Below are positions 34,785 to 45,424 of a stretch of DNA of 64,000 nt, one piece after another (position 1 is the first letter of the stretch; each line of letters begins with the position of its first letter). The DNA comes from Bacteroidota bacterium (GTDB lineage Bacteria > Bacteroidota > Ignavibacteria > Kapaibacteriales > UBA2268). The stretch covers positions 1 to 64,000 of the forward strand of contig JARKQC010000140.1 of assembly GCA_029974985.1 (NCBI GenBank), read 5' to 3'. The position numbers and the translations under genes are program-made. The notes under the pieces were generated by a model, which searched no databases, had not been told where the DNA came from, and saw only the letters and a program-made list of their open reading frames with translations.

Positions 34785-36063
34785 GATTGATTATTTCAAG
34801 TATTTCGCCTGCTAAATAAAAAGAACCAAAAATTAGAACATCATTTTCATTTTTTAAAGAATTTAATAATAATTCTATATTTTCAAATACTTCTATACTT
34901 TTTATCCCCACTTTTTCTGCGATTAAAGCTAACTTTTCGGCTTGCATTGCTCTTGGAATTTTTAAATTAGTTAAATATAATTTTTTATAATTTAACTTAA
35001 TTAATTGTATTGCATTAGAAAAATCTTTATCCGACATTGTTGCAAATACAATATTCCACTTTTTATCGGGAAAAACAATATTTAAAGTAATAAATAAATT
35101 CTCAATTCCGCCGCTATTGTGAGAGCCGTCGAGAATAATATTTCTTTTCTTATCTATTAACTCTATCCTTGCTCTTAAACCAGAATTATTAATTATTTTT
35201 TTAAATCCAGTTAAAATTGATTTCTCACTAATTTTATAGTATTTTGATAAATATTCTATAGCAGCAAATACTGTTTTTAAATTATCTTTTTGATATATTC
35301 CAGATATTGGAAAATCAAATTCTTTAAAATTAAAATTTGAATTAATTTCCCAACTACTTACTAAATCTTTATTTATTTCTTTTAGTTCTAAATTAATTTT
35401 TTTATCTGAAAAAATTAATTGCTGAGTGTTTTCACTATTTTTAAAAATTTCTTGATAAATATCGTTTGAATTTTTGGAAATAATACAAGGAATATTTTTT
35501 TTAATAATTCCACACTTTTCATAAGTAATTTTTTCGATTGTATCGCCTAAAAATTCTTGATGGTCGTAGTCTATTTTTGTAATAATACTTAATAATGGAT
35601 TAATAATATTTGTAGAATCAAACCTGCCACCCATTCCCGTTTCAATAACAGCAATATCAACATAAGTTTCTCTAAAATACATAAATGCCATAACACTCGT
35701 AATTTCAAAAAAAGTTGCAGAAATTTGCTCTGCTTTATTTTTTAAAATTTTATAATATTCGATAATCTTTTCATCGGGTATTAATTTATTATTTACTCTA
35801 ATTCTTTCGTTAAAATCTATTAAATGAGGTGATGTATATAAACCTACTTTATATTTTGACTCCATCAAAATAGAAAAAATTGCACTACTAACCGAGCCTT
35901 TTCCATTAGTACCCGCAATATGGATAGACTTGAAACTCAAATGTGGATTATCTACGAATTTACTTAATTCAAGTGTTCGTTCTAAGCCGGGCTTAATCCC
36001 TAATCTATTTTTTGCAAATAACTCTTCGAGAATCTTCTTTTTTGAAATATTATTTTTAAACAT
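34759..36063 (-). CDS. folC: Folylpolyglutamate synthase / dihydrofolate synthase
   Basis: 434 residues of the Mur ligase superfamily. The ATP loop is IAGTNGKGSVSSAI near residues 49-62. TSPHLIDFNERI, TFFEITSVMAF and ETGMGGRFDSTN follow in the order usual for FolC. DGSHNSGGIENL is near 314 and GSFYLAGEI lies near the end. It adds glutamate to dihydropteroate or tetrahydrofolate in the cytosol. The coding end overlaps the opposing response-regulator gene. Confidence 0.92.
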   Translation of the reverse strand: MFKNNISKKKILEELFAKNRLGIKPGLERTLELSKFVDNPHLSFKSIHIAGTNGKGSVSSAIFSILMESKYKVGLYTSPHLIDFNERIRVNNKLIPDEKIIEYYKILKNKAEQISATFFEITSVMAFMYFRETYVDIAVIETGMGGRFDSTNIINPLLSIITKIDYDHQEFLGDTIEKITYEKCGIIKKNIPCIISKNSNDIYQEIFKNSENTQQLIFSDKKINLELKEINKDLVSSWEINSNFNFKEFDFPISGIYQKDNLKTVFAAIEYLSKYYKISEKSILTGFKKIINNSGLRARIELIDKKRNIILDGSHNSGGIENLFITLNIVFPDKKWNIVFATMSDKDFSNAIQLIKLNYKKLYLTNLKIPRAMQAEKLALIAEKVGIKSIEVFENIELLLNSLKNENDVLIFGSFYLAGEILEIINLKKLYQSS

Positions 36064-36130
36064 ACTTCAAATAATTTGTAAAAAAAACATTTTTAAAAAT
36101 AACATATATTTTAGGAAAAAATATAATCTT

Positions 36131-36850
36131 ATGAAAAATAATTTATTAGAAGATAAAAATATAATTATAACGGGTGGAAATAAGGGTATTGGGCTTGAAA
36201 TTGCCACAAAATTAATCGAAAATGGTGCAAATGTTATTTCGCTTAACCGCTCAAATTCAAAAAATAAAATTTCTGAAAACAAACATTATCATCAAATAAA
36301 ATGCAATATTAATAATTTTGAAAGACTTAAAAATGTAATCGAACAAATCAAAACCAATTATCAAAATATTGATATTTTAATTAATAATGCTGGAATTATT
36401 GATTTTAAGCCATTTGTTGAAAGCGATTTAAACACAATTCATAATATACTTAATACAAATTTTATTTCTGCAATTAATCTTACATATTTAATTTTACCAA
36501 ATATGATTAAGCATAAAAATGGATTAATTCTAAATATTTCTTCTGTCGCGGCATTATATAATTACGCTAATTGTGCAATTTATAATGCAAGTAAATCTGG
36601 GCTGTTGTCTTTTTCGAGGTCATTAAGAAATGAAACAAGAAAAACAGGTATAAAAATTATAGATATTTTAGCTGGTCCAACAAATACGGACATTTGGGAT
36701 TTAGAAATGAGAGAAAAATTTCATTCCCAAATGATAAATCCAAGTGCTATTGCTGAAATTTCAGTCGAATCTATAATTAATTCTTTTAAAAATAATCTAA
36801 TTATTGAGGAAATAATTATAACACCGCAAAATGGAGGCTTAGAAATTTAA
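36131..36850 (+). CDS. Short-chain dehydrogenase/reductase (SDR)
   Basis: 239 residues of the classical SDR family. The cofactor motif is TGGNKGIGLEIA near residues 12-23, NNAG is near 89, the catalytic Ser is in LNISSVAAL, and the YxxxK motif is YNASKSG near 153. An in-frame extension to 35930 is rejected because it lies over the 5' part of folC and has no family similarity. The ATG at 36131 is followed at once by the domain. The substrate is unknown; the FabG-like core would allow many. The 3' end overlaps the convergent mfd gene by four bases. Confidence 0.86.
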   Translation: MKNNLLEDKNIIITGGNKGIGLEIATKLIENGANVISLNRSNSKNKISENKHYHQIKCNINNFERLKNVIEQIKTNYQNIDILINNAGIIDFKPFVESDLNTIHNILNTNFISAINLTYLILPNMIKHKNGLILNISSVAALYNYANCAIYNASKSGLLSFSRSLRNETRKTGIKIIDILAGPTNTDIWDLEMREKFHSQMINPSAIAEISVESIINSFKNNLIIEEIIITPQNGGLEI

Positions 36851-39800
36851 TCTAATTTTAATTCGATAATTTTCTTAATTCGCCAAATAATTTCTAATGC
36901 TTGGCTTTTATTTTCTAACACTATTTCCATTAATAGTTTATCATTTACTTGTTTTAGTAAAAAGCTATCATATTGGCTTAAATATTCTACTATTTGTGGA
37001 AAAACATTATCATAATAATCTTTAAAATCTTGTGGTGGAAATTCGCATATTAATTTATTTTGTTTAATGCTTATTCGTGAAAATCCAGTTTCGAGTGAGG
37101 CGATTCTTAGTTTAACAACAAAAATAAGATTATCTCCCTCTTTTGGCATTTTTCCATATTTATCAACAATTTCTCTAACGATGCTATCGAGTTCTTTATT
37201 ATTATTTAAAGTATATAATTTTTTATAATAAATAAATCTATCAGCATCGCTTTTAATATAATTTACGGGAAATAGTGCGTCCTCGTCAATATCTATTGCA
37301 ATATCTTCATTAAGATATTTAGCTTTTTCTTCGACTTCCTCATTAACAAATAAATCCGAAAATTCAGTAAATTTAAGTTCGTTTACGGCTTCATCAAGCA
37401 CTTTTTGATATAATTCAAATCCAATATCAATTATAAAACCACTTTGCTCGGCACCTAATAGATTTCCCGCACCTCTTATTTCGAGATCTCTCATTGATAG
37501 TTTAAAGCCACTTCCAAGTTCGGTAAATTCCTCAATAGCTTGCAGTCTTTGCAGTGATTTCTGTGCTAATTTATACGCGGGTGGAATTAATAAATAGCAA
37601 TACGCTTGGATATTAGACCTGCCCACACGACCACGAAGTTGATATAGTTCGGCAAGCCCAAAATTTTGGGCTCGATTTATTAATATAGTATTTGCATTAG
37701 GAATATCAATTCCCGATTCAATAATTTTTGTAGCAATTAAAACATCATAATTTCCCGAAATAAAATTATTCATTATATCTTCGAGTTCTGTTGTTTTCAT
37801 CTGACCATGAGCAATAGCAAAACTATATTGAGGCAATAATTTTTTCAATTCTGATGCAATTATTTCAATATCATCAATTTTATCGCTAACAAAAAACACC
37901 TGACCACCTCTTGTAACTTCATTATTAATAGCCTCGATAATAGCATTATTATCCCATTCTATAATTTCAGTAGTTACAGGTATTCGATTCCGAGGAGCAG
38001 TTTCAATAAGACTAAGATCTCTTGCGCCCATTAAAGAGAAATTTAAAGTTCGAGGAATAGGTGTTGCGGTAAGAGTAAGCGTATCAACATTTGCCTTTAA
38101 TTGACGCAATTTTTCCTTATGAGCCACACCAAATCTATGTTCTTCATCAACAATTAATAATCCTAAATTTTTAAATTCTATATCTTTACTAAGTAGTCTA
38201 TGAGTTCCAATTAAAATATCAACTTTGCCAGACTTAGTATTTTCGATTATTTTGGTCTGCTCTTTTTTAGTTCTAAATCTTGAGATAACATCTACATTTA
38301 CAGGGTAATTACTAATTCTATCTTTGAAAGACATATAGTGCTGTTGAGCAAGAATCGTAGTTGGCACAAGTACAGCAGATTGCTTGCCCGATTGTGCGGC
38401 TTTAAAAGCGGCACGAATAGCAACTTCAGTTTTTCCGAAACCGACATCGCCGCAAACCAATCTATCCATAGGGGAGGGGCTTTCCATATCATTTTTTATT
38501 TCATAGCTTGTCGTAGCTTGGTCGGGTGTATCCTCGTAAATAAAAGACGCTTCAAATTCCTTTTGCCATACCGTATCTTGAGGATAAGCAAAGCCTTTTT
38601 GTGCTTTGCGCTCTGCATAGAGCTTTATTAAATCTCGTGCAATATCTTTTAAACGCTTCTTAGTTCGCTCTTTTCTGCGAGACCATTCCGACGAACCAAG
38701 TTTTGATAAAATTGGAACGGCACCTTCTTGAGCAGAATATTTACTTAATTTGCCTATATAGTTCAAATGAACATAGAGCATATCACCATCTGCAAATTTT
38801 ATGCGTGTTGTATCTTGTTTAGAATCATTTATACTAATAGTCTGAAATCCATCAAAAATGCCAATACCTTTATCTTCGTGAACAACATAATCTCCAATTT
38901 TTAATTCTTGTAACTCTTTAACCGTTAAGCCCTTACTTTTCTTTTTCTTATTATCAATAATTATTCTATTTCTGTCAAAAATTTCGTGTTCGGTAAAATA
39001 AGCAATTTTAAGAGACTCGCTATTAAATCCTCGCGATAATGAAACATCACTCCAATTAATCAATTCTTTTAAACTATTTAAATCTATCGAATAACTATTA
39101 TTTTCAAAAAATTCATTATGCTCTTCAAAAGCATTAAAAAGCATACTTTTAAATCTTTCTAAATGAATGCCGCCCTCGGAATTCAAATAAATTTTATAAC
39201 CATTAAGAGCAAATTTACTAATTTCCGAAATAAATGTTTTGATAGATCCCGTAAATTTTGATTGCCTATTTGATTTTAGATAAATTTTATTATTTACTAA
39301 ATTTGTTTGTTTTACTAATTTAAAACTATTTTTTTCGATATAAGAAAATAGCAATTCACTATCTATCGTATCATCAAAAAATAGAATTGTATCACTATCA
39401 AAATATGAATTTATACCTTTATAATCAAGCTCTAATTCATTTGTATTAAATATATAATCAATAAATTCAATAAACTCATATTCTTTTATACTTCTTTGAG
39501 AAATTACATCAAATTCGCGTATAGAATCAATATCATTACCCCAAAATTCAATACGAATTGGATTATTCCAAGCTATTGGAAAAAAGTCAACTATTGCCCC
39601 TCGAACAGCAATTTCACCTTGCCCCGCGATATAATCCATTCGCTCAAATCCATTTAGAATCAGTTCTTTAATAAAATTTTCATAATCTATATTATCATTT
39701 TTACTTAATTTTCTTAAATGCCCTTCGATTTTTTGTGTATTGGGAATTTTGTAAGAAAATATATTTTGAGGCGATAATAAAATAGCGTTTTTTTCTTGAT

Positions 39801-40143
39801 TAAACGAGATTAGCCCTTCTAAAAGCCAATCGAGATTATTTTCCTTATTATCAATTTTTTTTCTCAGCGTATTTTGAGGTTCTTTTATTAAAATTATAGC
39901 ATTATCTTCGCTATTTAATAGCTTTAAATCATAATACAAATCATTAAGAATATCTAAATCATTAGATAGATAAACAATTTTTTTATTTAATTTATCTGAG
40001 AGTGATTTTAGAAATAAACTTAAAAATGAGCCGTTTAATCCGCTTAAATCAAGCTCACTTGATGTATCAATGTCTTTTAATAAATTATTAAAATTTATAT
40101 TTTTTTTAAGAATTTCTAAAATTTCTGTTAAAACTTTATTCAT
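36847..40143 (-). CDS. mfd: Transcription-repair coupling factor
   Basis: 1098 residues. An N-terminal UvrB-homology region (for example LNGSFLSLFLKSL, ERMDYIAGQGEIAVRGAIVDFFP) precedes the RNA polymerase-binding CarD-like domain (LKIGDYVVHEDKGIGIF near residue 412). The RecG-like helicase follows, with Walker A GDVGFGKTEVAIRAAFKA near 564-581, VDEEHRFGV, TLTATPIPRTL and QLRGRVGRS. The C-terminal TRCF domain follows. Mfd removes stalled RNA polymerase and recruits UvrA to transcribed-strand lesions. It starts within the last codons of hflX (8-base overlap). Confidence 0.96.
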   Translation of the reverse strand: MNKVLTEILEILKKNINFNNLLKDIDTSSELDLSGLNGSFLSLFLKSLSDKLNKKIVYLSNDLDILNDLYYDLKLLNSEDNAIILIKEPQNTLRKKIDNKENNLDWLLEGLISFNQEKNAILLSPQNIFSYKIPNTQKIEGHLRKLSKNDNIDYENFIKELILNGFERMDYIAGQGEIAVRGAIVDFFPIAWNNPIRIEFWGNDIDSIREFDVISQRSIKEYEFIEFIDYIFNTNELELDYKGINSYFDSDTILFFDDTIDSELLFSYIEKNSFKLVKQTNLVNNKIYLKSNRQSKFTGSIKTFISEISKFALNGYKIYLNSEGGIHLERFKSMLFNAFEEHNEFFENNSYSIDLNSLKELINWSDVSLSRGFNSESLKIAYFTEHEIFDRNRIIIDNKKKKSKGLTVKELQELKIGDYVVHEDKGIGIFDGFQTISINDSKQDTTRIKFADGDMLYVHLNYIGKLSKYSAQEGAVPILSKLGSSEWSRRKERTKKRLKDIARDLIKLYAERKAQKGFAYPQDTVWQKEFEASFIYEDTPDQATTSYEIKNDMESPSPMDRLVCGDVGFGKTEVAIRAAFKAAQSGKQSAVLVPTTILAQQHYMSFKDRISNYPVNVDVISRFRTKKEQTKIIENTKSGKVDILIGTHRLLSKDIEFKNLGLLIVDEEHRFGVAHKEKLRQLKANVDTLTLTATPIPRTLNFSLMGARDLSLIETAPRNRIPVTTEIIEWDNNAIIEAINNEVTRGGQVFFVSDKIDDIEIIASELKKLLPQYSFAIAHGQMKTTELEDIMNNFISGNYDVLIATKIIESGIDIPNANTILINRAQNFGLAELYQLRGRVGRSNIQAYCYLLIPPAYKLAQKSLQRLQAIEEFTELGSGFKLSMRDLEIRGAGNLLGAEQSGFIIDIGFELYQKVLDEAVNELKFTEFSDLFVNEEVEEKAKYLNEDIAIDIDEDALFPVNYIKSDADRFIYYKKLYTLNNNKELDSIVREIVDKYGKMPKEGDNLIFVVKLRIASLETGFSRISIKQNKLICEFPPQDFKDYYDNVFPQIVEYLSQYDSFLLKQVNDKLLMEIVLENKSQALEIIWRIKKIIELKLD

Positions 40144-41434
40144 TTCCTAACTTATTATTTATAAAATTTCCAAATTTATTCTGGAAAAATTCATAATCAT
40201 CATATTGAATTCTTACTTTAAATTCAGTACCAAAATCACCATCTTTTTTACTTATAATTTCTGCACATTTATAAAGAAGTGATAGCATTTCCATTTTATT
40301 ATATGGTATTGTTAATATATATTCTTTACTTTGTTTATTATAAATGTCTTGAATTTTTTGTAATAAACCTTGAATATTAATATGCCGTTTTGCAGAAATA
40401 AATATAGAATCTTTAAATTCAGATTCAATCGAAGAAAGCCCAAAATACTCCTGCATCAAATCAATTTTATTTAAGACAAGTATAATTGGAATATCAACAA
40501 TTTTTAAATAATTTAGAGTATCTTCTACAACTTTTATATGGTCTCTAAAAAACGGATTGGACACATCAACAATATGCAAAATAATGTCAGATTCAGCTGT
40601 TTCAGCTAATGTGCTACGAAAAGAAGCAACTAAATGCGTTGGCAGTTTACGAATAAATCCAACTGTATCAGATAAAAGAGCTTCTACACCAGAAGGCAAT
40701 ACAAATTGTCTAACAGTAGTGTCGAGAGTAGCAAAAAGCTTATCTTCTACATAAACGCCAGCTTGGCTTAATACATTCATAAGAGTTGATTTACCAGCGT
40801 TGGTATAGCCTACGAGTGCAAATCTAGGGAAATTAGAGCGATTCTTTCGCTGTACTTCACGTGTTTTAGAAATATCTTCTAATTTTTCTTTAAGAATTTG
40901 TATTCTATGCTTGATAATTCTTCTATCGGTTTCGATTTGGGTTTCGCCCGGACCTTTTGTTCCTATTCCACCGAATTGTTTAGATAAGTGAGTCCACATA
41001 CGCGTTAATCTTGGCATCAAATATTGTAATTGAGCAAGCTCGACTTGTGTTTTGGCTTCGTTAGATTGAGCGTGTTTTGCAAAAATATCTAAAATCAACA
41101 TACTCCTATCGAGAACTTTTATCTCAAATATTTTTTCAAGATTTCTTATTTGAATAGGGGTTAAATCATCGTCAAAAATAGCCAAAGTAATAGAATTTTC
41201 TTTAATAAACTCATGAATTTCTTCAGCTTTACCCTTACCAATCATAGTTGCAATATTGAATTTAGCAAGCTCTTGCGAAAATTTTTCTAATATTTCTGCT
41301 CCCGCTGTTTTAGCTAAAAATTCGAGTTCGTTAATATGCTCTTCAATTATATTTCTCATTTCACCTTTACGCGAAGCAGAGATAATAATTGCTCTTTCAT
41401 ATTGTTTTTCTGAAATTAGTTCCTTATCTATCAA
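40136..41434 (-). CDS. hflX: GTPase HflX
   Basis: 432 residues. The N-terminal HflX domain has LAKTAGAEI, MIGKGKAEEI and DDDLTPIQIRNLEKI. The GTPase domain has G1 GYTNAGKSTLMN near residue 210, G3 DTVGFIRKLPTHLVASFRSTL and G4 LNKIDL. HflX binds the large ribosomal subunit and splits stalled ribosomes under stress. A coiled-coil stretch precedes the G domain, as usual. It forms an overlapping pair with mfd. Confidence 0.95.
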   Translation of the reverse strand: MIDKELISEKQYERAIIISASRKGEMRNIIEEHINELEFLAKTAGAEILEKFSQELAKFNIATMIGKGKAEEIHEFIKENSITLAIFDDDLTPIQIRNLEKIFEIKVLDRSMLILDIFAKHAQSNEAKTQVELAQLQYLMPRLTRMWTHLSKQFGGIGTKGPGETQIETDRRIIKHRIQILKEKLEDISKTREVQRKNRSNFPRFALVGYTNAGKSTLMNVLSQAGVYVEDKLFATLDTTVRQFVLPSGVEALLSDTVGFIRKLPTHLVASFRSTLAETAESDIILHIVDVSNPFFRDHIKVVEDTLNYLKIVDIPIILVLNKIDLMQEYFGLSSIESEFKDSIFISAKRHINIQGLLQKIQDIYNKQSKEYILTIPYNKMEMLSLLYKCAEIISKKDGDFGTEFKVRIQYDDYEFFQNKFGNFINNKLGNE

Positions 41435-41526
41435 AAGAAACCTACTATAAAATTTTAAAATAATTGAAAATTCAATCGTGTTTTGGTATGTAAACGATTA
41501 TCAAAAAAAAATGATTTTAATTATAG

Positions 41527-42210
41527 ATGAAAAGTATTAAAATTAATCCTATTGTAAGCAAATTCACCCGTACAAATTCAAATAGAATTACAATAAAAAT
41601 TAATAACACGGGCGAGGTTTTGTTAACAGCACCGAAATACGCTTCAATTTATGAAATTAACAAATTAATCGAAGATAAATTTGATTGGATTTCGAAGAAA
41701 AAAGAGTATATTTTAAGCAAACAAATCCCAAAAAAGAAATTCATAAATGGAGAAAAATTCTTATATCTCGGAAAAGAGTGTGAATTAAAAATAATCCCAG
41801 CAAATAAAAATGCAATTCAATATTTTGATAATAATTTTTTATTATCTGAAAATTGTATCGAATATGCTGAACAATATTTTATTGCTCTATATAAAAATTT
41901 AGCTTGGAATTATCTTGCTAATAAGACTGTCGAATTAGCTAAGAAATATAATTTTAATGTTACAAATATTAAAATTAATAGTGCAAAGACAAAATGGGGA
42001 TCGTGTTCATCGAAAAATGGAATAATTTATTCTTGGAATTTAATTATGGCACCATCGGAAGTAATTGATTATGTTATTGTTCACGAGCTTTGCCACACTA
42101 TACATAAAAATCATTCAAAAGATTTTTGGGAATTAGTCAGCCAAATAACTCCAAAATATAAGGAATATATTTTATTTCTAAAAAATAACGGACATTTATT
42201 TAATATTTAA
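41527..42210 (+). CDS. YgjP-like metallopeptidase-fold protein (DUF45)
   Basis: 227 residues. The C-terminal half has the zinc-binding HELCHTIHKNHSKDFW motif near residues 182-197 and the preceding block KTKWGSCSSKNGIIYSWNL, both hallmarks of the YgjP/DUF45 (COG1451) group. These are M48-like metal-dependent hydrolases that often accompany type I restriction systems or stand alone. Here the gene is alone, between hflX (divergent) and frr (convergent). The substrate is unknown. Confidence 0.85.
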   Translation: MKSIKINPIVSKFTRTNSNRITIKINNTGEVLLTAPKYASIYEINKLIEDKFDWISKKKEYILSKQIPKKKFINGEKFLYLGKECELKIIPANKNAIQYFDNNFLLSENCIEYAEQYFIALYKNLAWNYLANKTVELAKKYNFNVTNIKINSAKTKWGSCSSKNGIIYSWNLIMAPSEVIDYVIVHELCHTIHKNHSKDFWELVSQITPKYKEYILFLKNNGHLFNI

Positions 42211-42250
42211 TCTCAATATTAATTAATTATAATAGAAAATTGATATATAA

Positions 42251-42290
42251 AAAAACTCTTCAAATTTTTATTTTTTTGAAGAGCTTTTTT
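42251..42290. terminator. Bidirectional intrinsic terminator between the YgjP-like gene and frr
   Basis: CTCTTCAAA at 42256-42264 pairs with TTTGAAGAG at 42275-42283. An A-run lies on the left and a T-run on the right, so it can stop transcription from both converging genes. Confidence 0.88.
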
Positions 42291-42310
42291 ATTAAAATAT
42301 CTATTAAGAT

Positions 42311-42871
42311 TTAGTCTTGCAATAGTTCTTTTTCTTTTTTATCTAATAGTTGATCTGCTTGTTTAACAAATTCATCTGTAACTTTCTGAATATCGTCTTC
42401 GCCTTTTTTCCGTTCATCTTCGCTAATTAATTTAGCTTTTTCTTCTTTTTTTAATTCATCAATTTGTTCTCTGCGGATATTTCTAATCGCCACCTTAGTA
42501 TCTTCAGCAATTTTTTTACACATTTTTACAAATTCTTTTCTTCTTTCTTCGGTTAATGGTGGCACAGGAATACGAATAATAGTACCATCATTTTGAGGAT
42601 TAAATCCAAGGTCAGCAGAGCGGATAGATTTCTCTATATCACTAATAATACTGCGGTCAAAAGGCTGCAAAATTATAGTACGAGCATCGGGAACAGACAC
42701 ACCCGCAACTTGTGATATTGGCGTCGGCACACCATAATAATCAACAGTTACACCATCTATTAAATTAGCAGTAGCCCTTCCCGTACGAATTTTACTTAAT
42801 TGAACTTTAAAATATTCAATACTTTTACTCATTTGTTCGCGTGAATTTTTAACTAAATCATTTATAGGCAT
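42311..42871 (-). CDS. frr: Ribosome recycling factor
   Basis: 186 residues, the normal RRF size. LSKIRTGRATANLIDGVTVDYYG near residues 26-48 and PQNDGTIIRIPVPPLTEERRKEFVK near 92-116 are the family blocks, and the C-terminal part is a long charged helix. It splits post-termination ribosomes with EF-G. It is 23 bases downstream of pyrH in the conserved rpsB-tsf-pyrH-frr order. Confidence 0.97.
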   Translation of the reverse strand: MPINDLVKNSREQMSKSIEYFKVQLSKIRTGRATANLIDGVTVDYYGVPTPISQVAGVSVPDARTIILQPFDRSIISDIEKSIRSADLGFNPQNDGTIIRIPVPPLTEERRKEFVKMCKKIAEDTKVAIRNIRREQIDELKKEEKAKLISEDERKKGEDDIQKVTDEFVKQADQLLDKKEKELLQD

Positions 42872-42894
42872 AATAAATCAACCTTTAAAAAATA

Positions 42895-43605
42895 TTAATC
42901 AGATATTAAAGTACCGAAATTTTCGCCCATAATTAAAGAACGTAAATTTCCTTTTTTGTTTATATTAATAACCGACATCGGCAATTTATTCTCGTTACAT
43001 AAGGTAATTGCCGTATGATCCATAACTCTCAAATCTTTTTCAAGAACTTGCTTATAACTTATACGATTAAATTTTATTGCATTTGGATTCTTTTCTGGGT
43101 CGCTATCATAAACACCATCTACTCGTGTTGCTTTAATTAGCATTTGAGCTTCTATTTCAACAGCACGTAGAGCGGCGGCAGTATCAGTAGTAAAATATGG
43201 ATTACCCGTCCCCGCACCAAATAAAACGACACGATTTTTTTCGAGATGTCTAATTGCTCTTTTGCGAATCAACGGCTCTGCGATTTGCTCCATTTTAATT
43301 GCAGTTTGAAGTCGAGTTTCGACACCAAGCTCCTCGAGTGCATTTTGAAAAGCAATACTATTAATAACAGTAGCGAGCATTCCCATTTGGTCTCCACTTA
43401 CTTTATGAATTCCGTGTGCAGAGGCTTGAATACCTCTAAAAATATTGCCTCCGCCTAAAACTATACCAATTTGAACACCAAGTTGATGAACTTCGGCAAC
43501 TTCCGATGAAAATACTTTTAGCACTTCGGGGTCAATTCCATATTGTTTATTACCCATTAGTGCTTCGCCACTTAGTTTTAATAGTATTCTTTTATAAGTA
43601 ATCAT
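42895..43605 (-). CDS. pyrH: UMP kinase
   Basis: 236 residues of the amino-acid kinase family. [13 protein letters not shown] at the N-terminus, [10 protein letters not shown] near residue 52, [13 protein letters not shown] near 70 and [17 protein letters not shown] near 130 are the bacterial UMP kinase motifs. It phosphorylates UMP to UDP and is typically hexameric and regulated by GTP/UTP. Part of the translation-factor cluster. Confidence 0.97.
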   Translation of the reverse strand: MITYKRILLKLSGEALMGNKQYGIDPEVLKVFSSEVAEVHQLGVQIGIVLGGGNIFRGIQASAHGIHKVSGDQMGMLATVINSIAFQNALEELGVETRLQTAIKMEQIAEPLIRKRAIRHLEKNRVVLFGAGTGNPYFTTDTAAALRAVEIEAQMLIKATRVDGVYDSDPEKNPNAIKFNRISYKQVLEKDLRVMDHTAITLCNENKLPMSVININKKGNLRSLIMGENFGTLISD

Positions 43606-43637
43606 AATTTTAAATTATATTGACTGAATTAATTATA

Positions 43638-44489
43638 TTAACCAAGAGCAAATCTTAAAAATCTATTTATTTTTACTTCTGTACCAGTGATTTCTGAAAT
43701 TTTCTTAACAACGTCAAGCACAGTAATACTTGGGTCTTTAACAAATGATTGCTCTACGAGACAGCTTTCAGTATAGAATTTTTCTAAGCGACCTTGTGCA
43801 ATTTTCTCAGCAATTTCTTCTTTTTTACCTTGGTCAATAGCTTGCTGTTTATAGATTTCAATTTCTTTATTTAAAGTTGTTGTATCAACTTGCTCACGAT
43901 AAATAAACTGAGGATTCATAGCCGCAATTTGCATCGCGATATCTCTTACGAGTGCTTGAGCTTCGTCATTTAAGTTCGAAGCGTTGATTTCAATCAATAC
44001 AGCAAGTTTATTACCAGCGTGATTATAAGCGCTAATAAAACCATCACTTATCCAACGATCGAAACGGTTAGCTTCGATTTTTTCACTGAATTTTGCAAGA
44101 ATTCCATTATGTAAATCTAAAAGACTTTCCCCTTGATATGATAATTTATAAAGTTCTTCTATACTATTAACATTATTTTGTAGGAAAGTGTCCGAAACTT
44201 TATTTACATAATCAACAAATTCAGTATTACGAGCAACGAAATCAGTCTCACAATTTATTTCGATAACAGATGCGATTTTGCCATCGTTATTTGTTTTTGC
44301 AATAATCATTCCTTCATTTGCAGTTCTTTCTGCACGCTTAGCAGCAGAAGCGGCACCTTTTTTTCTTAAAATTTCGATTGCAAGTGTCATATCACCATCA
44401 GCTTCTACGAGAGCTTTCTTACAATCAGACATACCAGCACCTGTTTTGTCGCGTAGATCTTTTACCATTAAAGCAGAAATTTCAGCCAT
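43638..44489 (-). CDS. tsf: Elongation factor Ts
   Basis: 283 residues. The N-terminal UBA-like segment VKDLRDKTGAGMSDCKKAL is followed by EINCETDFVARN, the EF-Tu contact, and the family's core domains. The C-terminal LEKFYTESCLVEQSFVKD block is typical. It exchanges GDP on EF-Tu. The gene lies 47 bases after rpsB, as in most bacteria. Confidence 0.97.
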   Translation of the reverse strand: MAEISALMVKDLRDKTGAGMSDCKKALVEADGDMTLAIEILRKKGAASAAKRAERTANEGMIIAKTNNDGKIASVIEINCETDFVARNTEFVDYVNKVSDTFLQNNVNSIEELYKLSYQGESLLDLHNGILAKFSEKIEANRFDRWISDGFISAYNHAGNKLAVLIEINASNLNDEAQALVRDIAMQIAAMNPQFIYREQVDTTTLNKEIEIYKQQAIDQGKKEEIAEKIAQGRLEKFYTESCLVEQSFVKDPSITVLDVVKKISEITGTEVKINRFLRFALG

Positions 44490-44536
44490 TTTATTTTCAA
44501 CTCTTAAAATATTTTACAATTGTGTTATTTAATATA

Positions 44537-45424
44537 TTATTCTTCTGATGCGACAACATCAGTAGTATCAGTATTTTCTGTTTCGTTAGATATCGTACCC
44601 GTCGGAGCAGGTCTACGTTTATCAGAGCGTTTTACTCTACGTTCACGAATACGGCGTTTAACTTTACCATCTTCATCATCAGTATCGCCATCTTTATCAT
44701 GATGTGATTCAGCCCCGAGCTCAGCTTGACGAATTTTTGCTAATTCACTACCTTCAAGTACAGCATCAGCCATAATAGTAGAAACAATTTGAATTGTATT
44801 AACAGAATCGTCATTTGCTGGAATTGGAAAATCAACTAAATCAGGGTCTGTATTAGTATCAACAATACCTATAACTGGAATACCTAAAATCTTAGCTTCT
44901 TTTATTGCAAGATGCTCTTTACGAATGTCAACAACAAATATAGCGCCGGGCAAACGAGTCATAGTTTCGATACCACCAAATACTTTTCTAAGTCTATCTC
45001 TTTCGCGAGTAATCAACAAACGCTCTTTTTTAGTAATTTTCTCAAAAGTGCCGTCAACTTCCATTTTATCAATAGCATTTAATCTTTTAATAGATTTACG
45101 AATAGTAATAAAATTTGTTAACATACCACCAAGCCAACGTTCAGAAACATAATTTACGCCCGCTCTTGTAGCTTGTTCTGTGATAGAAATTTTTGCTTGA
45201 TGTTTCGTACCAACAAAAAGTACATTTTTTCCTTTTGATGCAATATCATATACAGCAGATTTTGCAATTTCGAGAAGTATTTGTGTTTTACGAAGGTCAA
45301 TAATATGAATGCCATTTCTTTCCATAAATATAAATGGCGCCATTTTTGGATTCCATCTACGAGTCAAATGACCGAAATGTGCACCAGATTCGAGTAATGC
45401 CTCGATTGAAACTGAATGTTCCAT
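44537..45424 (-). CDS. rpsB: 30S ribosomal protein S2 with charged C-terminal extension
   Basis: 295 residues. The S2 core (to about residue 235) shows [52 protein letters not shown] and [21 protein letters not shown]. Beyond it is a hydrophilic tail of about 60 residues: an acidic patch ([11 protein letters not shown]), an Arg/Lys-rich patch ([15 protein letters not shown]) and a Thr/Glu-rich end. Most S2 proteins end near 230-260 residues. A strong Shine-Dalgarno (AGGAG) lies ahead of the ATG. Confidence 0.96.
   Translation of the reverse strand: MEHSVSIEALLESGAHFGHLTRRWNPKMAPFIFMERNGIHIIDLRKTQILLEIAKSAVYDIASKGKNVLFVGTKHQAKISITEQATRAGVNYVSERWLGGMLTNFITIRKSIKRLNAIDKMEVDGTFEKITKKERLLITRERDRLRKVFGGIETMTRLPGAIFVVDIRKEHLAIKEAKILGIPVIGIVDTNTDPDLVDFPIPANDDSVNTIQIVSTIMADAVLEGSELAKIRQAELGAESHHDKDGDTDDEDGKVKRRIRERRVKRSDKRRPAPTGTISNETENTDTTDVVASEE

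Noticed and set aside
35930..36130. N-terminal extension of the SDR protein
   Set aside because: The extra 67 residues lie over the 5' part of folC on the other strand and do not resemble any SDR. The Rossmann fold starts right after the ATG at 36131.
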